Shown one piece after another: positions 7,898 to 15,972 of a stretch of 64,000 bases of DNA. Within the stretch, counting starts at the first letter, position 1. Every line of letters begins with the position of its first letter. A model generated the notes under the pieces. It was not told where the DNA came from, ran no database searches, and was given only the letters and a program-made list of their open reading frames with translations. The position numbers were made by a program, and so were the translations under genes. Source of the DNA: Secundilactobacillus pentosiphilus (GTDB lineage Bacteria; Bacillota; Bacilli; Lactobacillales; Lactobacillaceae); assembly GCF_002217985.1 (NCBI RefSeq), contig NZ_BCMI01000008.1:1-64000 (forward strand), written 5' to 3'.

Positions 7898-8695
7898 CTA
7901 CATATCTGGATGTTCTATTAGAACAGTCCGTTTCAAGAAATCAACGGTTTCATTAAAGACGTCATCTAAGTAGCCTTTAGCATGCCGGGTTCCAGGGACC
8001 ATATTCAGTTCGAAGGGAACGCCAGCGTCGGTTAAAGCATTCGCCATGGCTAAGACGCCGCTGGTCGGCACGAATTCGTTCAAGGAGTTTGCTAAATACA
8101 TGCGGCCGGTTTGGCTGGTTACCCGGTGGACGGGTGTTGCCGCGGTCAGTTCATCGGTGCGCTGGTCAAAGTAGTTCATCACGAACCACTTATAGAAGGC
8201 ATCGTTAGCCCCAGTCTGGTTGATGGTGGCGCTGGCCTGCTGGTTAAACCCACTAGTGTCGCCTTCCGCCGCTACCACGTCCTGGTGTTTTGCCAGCCAG
8301 TCGTCAATGTCTAGGATACCGGAAAGGGAGACGGCGGGGATGCCGTAGCGAATCGCCATTTCCACTGCCATATTACCGCCTGCCGAGGAACCGACGACCC
8401 CAATGGGCATTTGGTTATAAGCGCTCCGTGAAATCCATTCCATTAGTGCTGCCATATCGGCCAAGGGTTCCGGATAGTAGACTGCTGGTGTCATCCGGTA
8501 ATTCGGTACCAGTACCATGTAACCCAGGTCGGCTAACCGGGTTGCCCAGTCCGCGTCCTTGCTTTTGTCACCACGGAACCAGCCCCCGCCGTGAATATCA
8601 ATGATCAGCCCTAAAAATGGTTTTGAGCCGTCATGATAAGCATCAAGTGTTAGGTGGTGATTTTCATCATAGGTAATGTCGTGTTCGACTTGCAT
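7898..8695 (-). CDS. Alpha/beta hydrolase (esterase/lipase, HSL-like)
   Basis: Predicted cytoplasmic esterase of 265 residues. It has the oxyanion motif HGGGW (about residues 37-41), the nucleophile elbow GSSAGG (about 105-110) and a C-terminal His in PGTRHAKGY that could complete the triad, the pattern of the hormone-sensitive lipase or carboxylesterase families. No signal peptide. The start at 8695 is preceded by GGAGGTGG; an in-frame TTG five codons upstream is part of that site. Natural substrate not readable. Confidence 0.82.
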   Translation of the reverse strand: MQVEHDITYDENHHLTLDAYHDGSKPFLGLIIDIHGGGWFRGDKSKDADWATRLADLGYMVLVPNYRMTPAVYYPEPLADMAALMEWISRSAYNQMPIGVVGSSAGGNMAVEMAIRYGIPAVSLSGILDIDDWLAKHQDVVAAEGDTSGFNQQASATINQTGANDAFYKWFVMNYFDQRTDELTAATPVHRVTSQTGRMYLANSLNEFVPTSGVLAMANALTDAGVPFELNMVPGTRHAKGYLDDVFNETVDFLKRTVLIEHPDM

Positions 8696-8789
8696 ATTAC
8701 CCACCTCCAAAGATTGAATTTACGGTGAGTATGGCAAATATGTGGTACAAAATCAAGCATTTGGCCCGCAAGCACAGCTCAACGGCCAT

Positions 8790-8831
8790 TAAAAAGCGGC
8801 ATGAACGCCTTGCTCAGGAATTCATACCGCT
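8790..8831 (-). terminator. Terminator of the 162-residue membrane protein gene
   Basis: On the minus strand, AGCGGTATGAA pairs with TTCATGCCGCT, followed by a T-run (complement of 8791-8795). Confidence 0.75.
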
Positions 8832-8836
8832 ACCAT

Positions 8837-9325
8837 TCACGGTTGAAGATGATAGATAACGATGCCAGCTGCGTAGGCCAGCACGACCACGTTACTCGTA
8901 ATGATGAGGTGACTGGCCAGCGACATGAGGTGGTGGTAGTGAGCGCTGAGTTCGGTTAACGGCGCTGAAACTTTAATCAGTTCGGTATGCTGCTGGTAAA
9001 GCTGCTCGTACTTTGAAGCCAGGGAGTCGTATTTAAGGTCCCAAAACCAAAACAGCCAGGACAGGCAAAATGAGCCTACTGCTAAGCTGACAAACAGCTG
9101 TTCAGCTGGTGCTGCCAGTACTTCCTGCATGCTAACGGCGGTATAACTCATGGACGCTAACGGCTGAACACTGACGACACCGATCGTTGACGCGAGAAAA
9201 AGCAACACGCAAATCAGCTGTGAACACGCTGTTCTGACGTGACATTTGGCTTGTTTATCTAACGCAATCAGTCCCTGAGAAACATCGGTTTGTACCTGAG
9301 TATTGTAGTGCAGGTTGGCAAGCAT
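8837..9325 (-). CDS. Hypothetical membrane protein
   Basis: I do not recognise this 162-residue protein. It has three hydrophobic helices (about residues 35-55, 78-98 and 135-158) and a polar, probably cytoplasmic, helical stretch between helices two and three (LKYDSLASKYEQLYQQHTELIKVSAPLTELSAHYHH) that could form a short coiled coil. No signal peptidase site. AAAGGAG lies 9 bases before the start and its own terminator follows, so it looks like a real monocistronic gene. Confidence 0.65.
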   Translation of the reverse strand: MLANLHYNTQVQTDVSQGLIALDKQAKCHVRTACSQLICVLLFLASTIGVVSVQPLASMSYTAVSMQEVLAAPAEQLFVSLAVGSFCLSWLFWFWDLKYDSLASKYEQLYQQHTELIKVSAPLTELSAHYHHLMSLASHLIITSNVVVLAYAAGIVIYHLQP

Positions 9326-9391
9326 GGCAGACCACTCCTTTCTTGATTCAAGACCCTTTTGACAAAATTATAACTAAAATGCCCCATTTTT

Positions 9392-9431
9392 TAAAATAAA
9401 AGGCTCGCTAATCTTGAATTAGCAAGCCTTT
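9392..9431 (-). terminator. Terminator of the LOG-family gene
   Basis: Arms AAAGGCTCGCTAAT (9399-9412) and ATTAGCAAGCCTTT (9418-9431) pair with one mismatch; a T-rich run follows on the minus strand. Confidence 0.7.
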
Positions 9432-9448
9432 GAGTGATTTTAGTATTT

Positions 9449-10018
9449 TTAGTACTTGGTTCTGATAATGGGCGGGACGTAGTTGTTCATAAACTCAAAA
9501 ATAGCGGGTAGGGTATTGGCGAACAGCAGCTTACTGCGGTGTTCAGCGGTGAGAAAGTCTTGCTGAACCATTTGGTCAAACAGCGTTTTTAGCGGATCGT
9601 AATAGTGGTTGACGTTGTAGAAAACACAGGGACTCAGGTTATCACCGATCCTAGCCCAGGAGTAAGCTTCCGTAATTTCCTCTAAAGTTCCGGGGCCGCC
9701 CGGCAAGGCAATGCTGCCATCAGACATTTCCAGCATCTTTTGCTTGCGGATCGCCATGTTATCGACCACCGTTAAGTCGGTGATGTTGTCGGCACCAGCG
9801 CCGCGCTGCGCTAAGTTCTTCGGCATGACGCCGTGGACTTTGCCGCCGTTTTCCATGACCGCGTTGGCGAGTACAGCCATCAGTCCGACGCTGCCGCCGC
9901 CATAAACCAGTTCCAATTGATGGTCGGCAAGGTAGTGGCCTAAATCGGTCGCAGCTTGTTGATAAACGGGTAAATTACCGGTAGCTGCGCCACAGTAAAC
10001 TGCAATTTTTTGAATCAT
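9449..10018 (-). CDS. LOG family protein (TIGR00730, Rossmann fold nucleotide-binding)
   Basis: A 189-residue member of the LONELY GUY family, whose studied members hydrolyse nucleoside 5'-monophosphates to free base and ribose 5-phosphate. The two diagnostic motifs are present: YGGGSVGLM (about 38-46) and PGGPGTLEEITE (about 105-116), the latter containing the catalytic and phosphate-binding residues. GGAGG lies 8 bases before the start. In lactobacilli the physiological substrate is uncertain. Confidence 0.85.
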   Translation of the reverse strand: MIQKIAVYCGAATGNLPVYQQAATDLGHYLADHQLELVYGGGSVGLMAVLANAVMENGGKVHGVMPKNLAQRGAGADNITDLTVVDNMAIRKQKMLEMSDGSIALPGGPGTLEEITEAYSWARIGDNLSPCVFYNVNHYYDPLKTLFDQMVQQDFLTAEHRSKLLFANTLPAIFEFMNNYVPPIIRTKY

Positions 10019-10087
10019 TTTTCTAGCCTCCTAAACACTGCCTCTAAGCATTTTGTATCTACCAATGTATGATGAAATCAAGCTGCT

Positions 10088-10582
10088 TTATGCTTTTTCC
10101 AGAGCTAACAGGTAGCGCTTGCGTGCCAGCCCGCCGGCGTAGCCCGTTAAGCTGCCGTTAGCACCAACGACCCGGTGGCAGGGAATAATGATGCCGATGG
10201 GGTTGTGGGCTACGGCGCCGCCGACTGCTCTGGCTGAGCCCGTTTTGTGACCGTTGCGCTTCGTCAGCTGGTCGGCAATCTGCTGGTAAGTCATGGTGCT
10301 ACCGTACGGGATCGTTGTCAGTACCCGGTACACCTGCTGGCGAAAGGGCGTCGTTTGCGGGTGTACCGGCAGCTGATCGATGGCGGGTTTGCGGCCGTCG
10401 AAGTAAGCGTCCAACCACCGGCTGGTCTGCTGAAGAATCGGGGAGGTGCCGTGCTCGATCGTCGCTAACCGATATTTGGCACCAACGTGAGCCTGATCCG
10501 AGTACCAAAGCCCCAGTAAAGCAGTTGAATCTGCCAGCAGGATCAGTTGACCCAGCGGCGAAGAATAGGTTGTCTGCAGCAT
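10088..10582 (-). CDS. ogt: Methylated-DNA--protein-cysteine methyltransferase
   Basis: Suicide DNA repair protein of 164 residues that transfers the alkyl group from O6-alkylguanine to its own cysteine. The active site PCHRVVGANGSLTGYAGG (about 134-151) and the helix-turn-helix segment YGSTMTYQQIA are present. Length fits the Ogt/MGMT class without an Ada domain. AAAGGAG lies 8 bases before the start. It is divergent from sbcD, separated by 171 bases that hold the sbcD promoter and a LexA-like box. Confidence 0.9.
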   Translation of the reverse strand: MLQTTYSSPLGQLILLADSTALLGLWYSDQAHVGAKYRLATIEHGTSPILQQTSRWLDAYFDGRKPAIDQLPVHPQTTPFRQQVYRVLTTIPYGSTMTYQQIADQLTKRNGHKTGSARAVGGAVAHNPIGIIIPCHRVVGANGSLTGYAGGLARKRYLLALEKA

Positions 10583-10674
10583 GCCATCAGCTCCTTTTTA
10601 ATTTACCTGAAGATTAGGCTATTTTTGGTGAATTGGCAAGTGGGGCGTACGGGCGCGTGGGGGTAAAATTAAAT

Positions 10675-10688
10675 CGAAAATATGTTCG
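10675..10688. promoter_or_regulatory. LexA (SOS) box candidate
   Basis: CGAAAATATGTTCG matches the Gram-positive LexA palindrome CGAACATATGTTCG at 13 of 14 positions. It lies about 30 bases upstream of the extended -10 box of sbcDC and within the ogt-sbcD intergenic region, so either gene could respond to DNA damage. Confidence 0.6.
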
Positions 10689-10717
10689 CCCTTCCTCTTC
10701 CGCCAGCAACGTTAATT

Positions 10718-10726
10718 TGCTAAAAT
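10718..10726 (+). promoter_or_regulatory. Extended -10 promoter of sbcDC
   Basis: TGCTAAAAT is an extended -10 element, 28 bases before the sbcD start. No convincing -35 is seen. Confidence 0.5.
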
Positions 10727-10753
10727 GAAAACAACTTAAACGAACGGGGATCG

Positions 10754-11902
10754 ATGATATTGAAATTACTCCATACGGCAGACTGGCACATTGGTCGGCG
10801 GCTTCACGGCTTTGATCTAACCGATGAACAGCAGAATGCTTTTAACCAAATTGAACGGATCGCTAAGGAAGAACAAGTCGACGGCGTGATCATTGCGGGT
10901 GACTTATATGACCGGCGGCTGCCGGCGGAAGCTTCAGTGGCCATGGTCAATGAGATGCTGCAGCAACTGAATTTGCTCGACCAGCTGCCGATTTACGCAG
11001 TTTCGGGAAACCACGACAGTGCTACCCGGCTGGCAACCGGGACACCCTGGTTTAAGGCGACCGACTTGTACCTGCACACGGCTTTGCGGCAGGCGTTCAC
11101 ACCGGTGGAACTGGCGGATACCCAAATTTTCCTTTGTCCCTACTTTGAGCCTTTCGACGCGCAGCAGTATTTCAACGACGATTCCTTACAGCACCTGGAT
11201 CAGGCCTTCGAACGGGTTGTGACCGAAATGAAGCGGCATTTTGATCCCGCCAAAAAGCACCTGTTAGTGGCGCACTTCTTTGCTGCCGGCAGTGCCACGA
11301 CGGACTCGGAAACGAATTTAACGGTTGGCGGTTTAGCCGCGGTACCGACGGCGCTGTTAGCCGACTTTGATTACGTGGCGCTGGGTCATTTACACGGCAA
11401 AGACGCGCTGCAGTTACCCACGGCGCGTTACAGCGGTTCGCCAGTTAAATTTTCCCTGTCGGAGGCGTCTCAAAAAAAAGGCGTTTGGCTGGTTGATACG
11501 GATCAGACACCGGTGGCACTGACCTTCAAACCCATTACACCGATCCATGACGTCAGGCAGCTGACCAGCAGCTTTGACGATTTAATGGCTTCGGCCGATG
11601 ACGACACGGTTGATCACGAGGATTACGTGGGCGTTACCCTAACGGACCGGCAGCCGATCCCCAACGTGATGGCCCGGCTGCGGGAGGTCTTTCCGCGCAT
11701 CGTAACCCTTAGCCGAGCGGACGGCTTTGAATCTCAAGTCCGCTACCAGGGTGAATCCAGTCGGCAGATCCGCCAAAAGTCGCCGCTGCAGCTACTGAGC
11801 GATTTTTACGAAGAAGTGGCCAAGGAGCCGTTAAGCCCGCAGCAGGAAAAGTGGGCCAAAGCGGCGCTGAAAGACGCTAGTGAAGAAGGTAAGCAAGCAT
11901 GA
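10754..11902 (+). CDS. sbcD: Nuclease SbcCD subunit D
   Basis: Mre11-type Mn-dependent nuclease subunit that, with SbcC, opens hairpins and trims DNA ends. The 382-residue protein shows the phosphoesterase motifs HTADWHIGR (7-15), GDLYDRR, GNHDS and the later LGHLHG with its metal-binding histidines. Start ATG at 10754 follows GGGG closely; a TTG two codons on is an alternative. The last four bases overlap the sbcC start, so the two subunits are co-translated. Confidence 0.92.
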   Translation: MILKLLHTADWHIGRRLHGFDLTDEQQNAFNQIERIAKEEQVDGVIIAGDLYDRRLPAEASVAMVNEMLQQLNLLDQLPIYAVSGNHDSATRLATGTPWFKATDLYLHTALRQAFTPVELADTQIFLCPYFEPFDAQQYFNDDSLQHLDQAFERVVTEMKRHFDPAKKHLLVAHFFAAGSATTDSETNLTVGGLAAVPTALLADFDYVALGHLHGKDALQLPTARYSGSPVKFSLSEASQKKGVWLVDTDQTPVALTFKPITPIHDVRQLTSSFDDLMASADDDTVDHEDYVGVTLTDRQPIPNVMARLREVFPRIVTLSRADGFESQVRYQGESSRQIRQKSPLQLLSDFYEEVAKEPLSPQQEKWAKAALKDASEEGKQA

Positions 11903-14900
11903 AACCATTAAAACTTAAACTGCATAACTTTGGCCCCTACGAAAAACAGACCATTGACTTCACGCAGCTGGAGGATGCGTCGATCTTCCTGATCGCTGGA
12001 CCGACTGGCAGTGGTAAAACCACCCTGTTTGACGCCATGACCTTTGCCTTATACGGCGAAAGTGCCAGCGACGACCGGGATCCCTCAGCGTTGCGGTCAG
12101 ACTTTGCCGCGGTCAGTGAACCCACCGAAGTGACGTTGAGGTTTGAACACCAAGGACTGGAATACGAAGTGACCCGGCAGCCCAAGCAGACCTTGGCTAA
12201 AAAGCGCGGTACCGGTACCCGTGAGTACCCCAGCAGCGGGAAGCTGAAAATTTTTAAAGACGGGACCCAGACCGATGAGCTTACCCGGATGCAGGAAATC
12301 AACTTGAAGCTGACTGACATTTTGCAAATCAGCCGCAAGCAGTTCGTCCAGATCGTTCTGCTACCGCAGGGGGAGTTTAGACGTTTCCTAGTGTCTGATA
12401 GCAGTGAAAAGGAAGCCATTCTGAGGAAGGTTTTCGGCACGCAGTTATTTCAGCGTTGGGCTGCGGCCCTGAAGCAGCAGCTTAACCAGCAACGCGACAA
12501 GATCAAGTCAGCACAGTCGGTGATCGATAGTGGGCTGAAGCGCGTACGTTGGACCCAATCAGACGGGGAACACGACCTGGCGCAGTTAGAAGGACAGCAT
12601 CAAGCCGATCAAAAGGCGTTACGAACGGCCAAGCAGGATCTGAAGACGACCCAGCAGCAAGTTAATCAGTTAAAGAATCAGCTTGAAGCTGACCAACAGA
12701 TGAACCGCAACATTGAGACACTCACTGCCAAGAAAGCAGAAGTGGAAAGGCGTCAACGTGAGCAGCCTAAGATCAAGCAACAGCAGCAACGGTTAGCAAC
12801 TTTGAATTGGGTGCATGATCAGCGCCACGTTTACGAGCAGCAGCAAGACTTGGCAAAACGGGCTGAAGAACTGAAATTGCAAAAAGTTACTTTAACTAAA
12901 CACTTAAAAGATCAAAACCAAACCACAACCCAGCTACAAGCCAAACAGGCACAGTTAGCCGACGCAGCACAGGCCATTTCCGATACCCAATCAGAAATCG
13001 CCGTGCTGACCAAGCAGCGGCCGTTATACCAGCAGGTGCGCCAGTTAAGCGAACAGTTAGAGCAGAAAACGGCCGCCTATGCCGGTACGGCTGACAAGCT
13101 TGCCCAATTACAGGAAGATGAAGGGCATCAACAAGAACAGCTCAAGCAACTCAATGACCAGATCAGCCAGCAGCCGGCGTTGCTGAAAACCAGCGCTAAA
13201 CTGACGACTGACTCGGCCACTTTGGCAAACAGCAAACAGCAGATCAGCGACTTGCTGACGCAGCAAAGTCAGCTGGATCAGCAGCGGCAAGTCGTTGCCG
13301 ATGCGCAATCAGCAGTGGCCGCGCTCAAGCAGACAGTCGCGCAAGCCAGCCGTGATTATGATGAGTTGAGAAATCAATGGTTAGCCGGCCAAATTGCGGT
13401 GCTGGCAAGTCAGCTGAAACCGGGAACACCCTGTCCCGTTTGCGGCAGTACCGACCATCCGGCACCGCACGTGACAACGGCCACTCAGCTAGTGGATAAC
13501 CAAACGATTAAACAGGCAGAACGGTCCCTGCAACAGCAAAAAGACCAGCAGACAACGGCTGAAGCTAATTTAACGACTAGTCTAACAGCTTACAAAAAGC
13601 AGGAACAAGCCGTTCAGGAACAGGCAAAAGCCTTAAAAAGTCAGTTGAAAGTGTCAGCAGAGCTTTCAGTTGAAGACTTGCTGGCGCAAGTGACAAAACA
13701 AGCAACGCAAACCAGTCAGCAGCTGAACACGGTCAATGACCAGCTAAAGGCCATCGACCAAGCCTTTGAAAAACAGCAGCGCAAGACGGCTGAGATCAAG
13801 GACCTGCAACAGCAGATTCAAAGGCTAAAGGAGCAGGTTCAAACCGCCAAACTGGCGCAGCAGACCACCCAGACCAAACTGGATGAGGCGCGCAAACAAG
13901 TCCCTGATCAGTTTGCTGACTTGGCCGCCTTGGACCACTACCTTGACCAGCAGCAAAAACAGGTTGCTGAGCATCAGCAGCAAGTCCAGGCCAATACTCA
14001 GGCTTTGCAACGCAGCAGGGAAGCTGTCGCCACTACTCAAGCCAACCTGAACAACGTCGATTCGTCCCTGCAGGAAAATCAGCAGAAATTAACTGAAACG
14101 ACGGCTGCTTTGAGCCAAGCCGTGACTGAGCAGCTGGGATCAGATCAGATGGACCGGTTCGTTGAGCTGGTGGGTCAGTTAGACCAGATTGCGGGCCTCA
14201 AGCAAGCCATTGAAGATTATCAGCAGGCGCTGACCGCTGCCAAAGCGGACGTTGCTGCTTACCAGCAGTTAGTCGGCGACAAGCAGCCCGTTGATCTCAG
14301 TCAAAGTCAGGCTAAGCTCAGTCAGCGCAACGAACAGCTGGACGCGCGCCAGCAGGCAGTTGACGATCAGCAGCAGCAAGTGACCGTCAACGGGGATATT
14401 TTGGCACAAATCAAGGCTGCAACGCAGCAAGTTGCAACCCAATTAGCTGATTTAAATGAACTGCAGTTGTTGGTTGAAACGGTTGCGGGCGGCGGCGAAA
14501 ACAAACTCGGTTTGGAGCGGTACGTTTTACGGGCCCAATTAGCCGAAATCTTGGCAATCGCTAATCAGCATTTAAAGCAGCTGAGCTCTGGCCGCTATTC
14601 AATGCAGCTTCACTTGGAAGCGGGGGCCTATCAAAAAAATACCGGCTTAGAAATTGACGTTTACGATGACAACGTCGGTCAAGTCCGCAGCGTCCACACG
14701 CTTTCCGGTGGTGAAAGCTTCATTGCCGCGTTGAGCTTAGCTTTAGCACTAGGGGAATCCATCCAAAATGAATCCGGCGGTATCAGTATTGACGCCCTGT
14801 TTATTGATGAAGGGTTCGGCTCCCTTGATCAAGAGTCCCTATCAACGGCGATGACGGCCCTAGAGAACGTGGAAAGCAGCAACCGGATGATCGGCATTAT

Positions 14901-14997
14901 CAGCCACGTGTCGCTGCTGCAAGAAACGATTCCTTATCAGATTCAAGTTCAGCCGACGGGTCAGGGGAAATCGGTCGCTAAAGTGGTATTACCCTAG
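11899..14997 (+). CDS. sbcC: Nuclease SbcCD subunit C
   Basis: Rad50-type SMC-like ATPase of 1032 residues. The N-terminal Walker A is GPTGSGKTT (about 34-42). Two long Gln/Lys-rich coiled-coil arms flank a zinc-hook CPVCGS (Cys 512 and Cys 515), near the exact middle of the protein. The C-terminal half-site has the signature LSGGESFIAALSLALA and Walker B ALFIDEGFGSLD. The length is usual for the family. It overlaps sbcD by four bases. The Gln content of the arms is very high, as in many lactobacilli. Confidence 0.93.
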   Translation: MKPLKLKLHNFGPYEKQTIDFTQLEDASIFLIAGPTGSGKTTLFDAMTFALYGESASDDRDPSALRSDFAAVSEPTEVTLRFEHQGLEYEVTRQPKQTLAKKRGTGTREYPSSGKLKIFKDGTQTDELTRMQEINLKLTDILQISRKQFVQIVLLPQGEFRRFLVSDSSEKEAILRKVFGTQLFQRWAAALKQQLNQQRDKIKSAQSVIDSGLKRVRWTQSDGEHDLAQLEGQHQADQKALRTAKQDLKTTQQQVNQLKNQLEADQQMNRNIETLTAKKAEVERRQREQPKIKQQQQRLATLNWVHDQRHVYEQQQDLAKRAEELKLQKVTLTKHLKDQNQTTTQLQAKQAQLADAAQAISDTQSEIAVLTKQRPLYQQVRQLSEQLEQKTAAYAGTADKLAQLQEDEGHQQEQLKQLNDQISQQPALLKTSAKLTTDSATLANSKQQISDLLTQQSQLDQQRQVVADAQSAVAALKQTVAQASRDYDELRNQWLAGQIAVLASQLKPGTPCPVCGSTDHPAPHVTTATQLVDNQTIKQAERSLQQQKDQQTTAEANLTTSLTAYKKQEQAVQEQAKALKSQLKVSAELSVEDLLAQVTKQATQTSQQLNTVNDQLKAIDQAFEKQQRKTAEIKDLQQQIQRLKEQVQTAKLAQQTTQTKLDEARKQVPDQFADLAALDHYLDQQQKQVAEHQQQVQANTQALQRSREAVATTQANLNNVDSSLQENQQKLTETTAALSQAVTEQLGSDQMDRFVELVGQLDQIAGLKQAIEDYQQALTAAKADVAAYQQLVGDKQPVDLSQSQAKLSQRNEQLDARQQAVDDQQQQVTVNGDILAQIKAATQQVATQLADLNELQLLVETVAGGGENKLGLERYVLRAQLAEILAIANQHLKQLSSGRYSMQLHLEAGAYQKNTGLEIDVYDDNVGQVRSVHTLSGGESFIAALSLALALGESIQNESGGISIDALFIDEGFGSLDQESLSTAMTALENVESSNRMIGIISHVSLLQETIPYQIQVQPTGQGKSVAKVVLP

Positions 14998-15016
14998 TTC
15001 CAGATTGGCGTATAAT
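14989..15016 (+). promoter_or_regulatory. Promoter of map
   Basis: A perfect TATAAT (15011-15016) lies 76 bases before the map start, with a weak TTACCC -35 overlapping the end of sbcC. Confidence 0.5.
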
Positions 15017-15091
15017 GATCTGTCGACGGATGCAGAAGTCTGACGCGAATTAAAGCATTTATCAAATGAAGAAATAATAGAGGGGTATTTT

Positions 15092-15880
15092 ATGATTACA
15101 TTAAAGTCAGCACGTGAAATCTCACAGATGCGTGCATCCGGTGCCGTTTTAGCAGGCGTTTTAAACGGACTGGAGAAAGTCATCAAACCAGGTATTTCAA
15201 CCTGGGAAATTGAAAAATTTGCCAATACTTATATTGAAGACCACGGTGCGACCGCGGAAGAAAAGGGTTTTGAAGGCTATAAGTATGCGACTTGCGTGAA
15301 CGTCAACGATGAAGTGGCCCATGCAACGCCGAGAAAAGCCCTGATCCTTAAATCAGGGGACGTGGTGGCGGTAGACTTAGTCGTTAATCTCAACGGCTTT
15401 TTGAGTGATGCCTGCCGGACGTTTGCGGTTGGTGAAATTTCAACGGCTAGTCAACGGCTGCTGGACGTCACCCGAGACGCGCTTTATCGCGGCATTGATC
15501 AAGCGGTGATCGGCAACCGTCTGGGTGATGTGGGGGCTGCGATTCAGCAGTACGTTGAAACCGAAAACCACATGGGCGATGTGCGGGAACTGATCGGTCA
15601 CGGCATTCAGCCAACCATGCATGAACAGCCGGACGTGCCGGCTTACGGTGAAGCTGGTAAGGGGCTGCGGCTACGTGAAGGCATGACCATTACGATCGAG
15701 CCCATGGTCAATCTGGGTACCCGTGAGATTCGTGCCAAGGAAACTGCTGATCAGTGGGAGTATTACGTGACCGCCGATGGCAAACCGTCAGCTCAGTTCG
15801 AACATACACTGGTGATCACCGCTGACGGGCCGAAAATTTTAACTTCTCAAGACCCGGTCAGAGACGCCAAATACTTGTAG
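15092..15880 (+). CDS. map: Methionine aminopeptidase, type I
   Basis: Removes the initiator methionine from new proteins. The 262-residue protein carries all five metal ligands in order: Asp in VAVDLVV, Asp in LSDACRTF, His in IGHGIQ, Glu in TIEPM and Glu in FEHTLVI. The His in EVAHATP matches the substrate-contacting His79 position of E. coli. AGAGGGG lies 8 bases before the start. GHGIQPTMHE has Gln where many relatives have Gly; the ligands are unaffected. Confidence 0.92.
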   Translation: MITLKSAREISQMRASGAVLAGVLNGLEKVIKPGISTWEIEKFANTYIEDHGATAEEKGFEGYKYATCVNVNDEVAHATPRKALILKSGDVVAVDLVVNLNGFLSDACRTFAVGEISTASQRLLDVTRDALYRGIDQAVIGNRLGDVGAAIQQYVETENHMGDVRELIGHGIQPTMHEQPDVPAYGEAGKGLRLREGMTITIEPMVNLGTREIRAKETADQWEYYVTADGKPSAQFEHTLVITADGPKILTSQDPVRDAKYL

Positions 15881-15972
15881 TTCATTTTTTGGGCCGCAAA
15901 CAAAATTTGTGGCAAATCTCATTTCCACTATTATACTAACGATAGTATGGCATGAGGGTGAGGAGAAAAATT

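Noticed and set aside
8731-8859. Plus-strand 42-codon ORF (MANMWYKIKHLARKHSS...)
   Set aside because: It runs over the minus-strand terminator at 8790-8831 and into the end of the membrane protein gene, and has only a weak ribosome binding site.
12600-14450. Gln-rich repeats in sbcC as a DNA repeat array
   Set aside because: They are CAG/CAA codons in coiled-coil arms, not a tandem DNA repeat; no fixed unit length.
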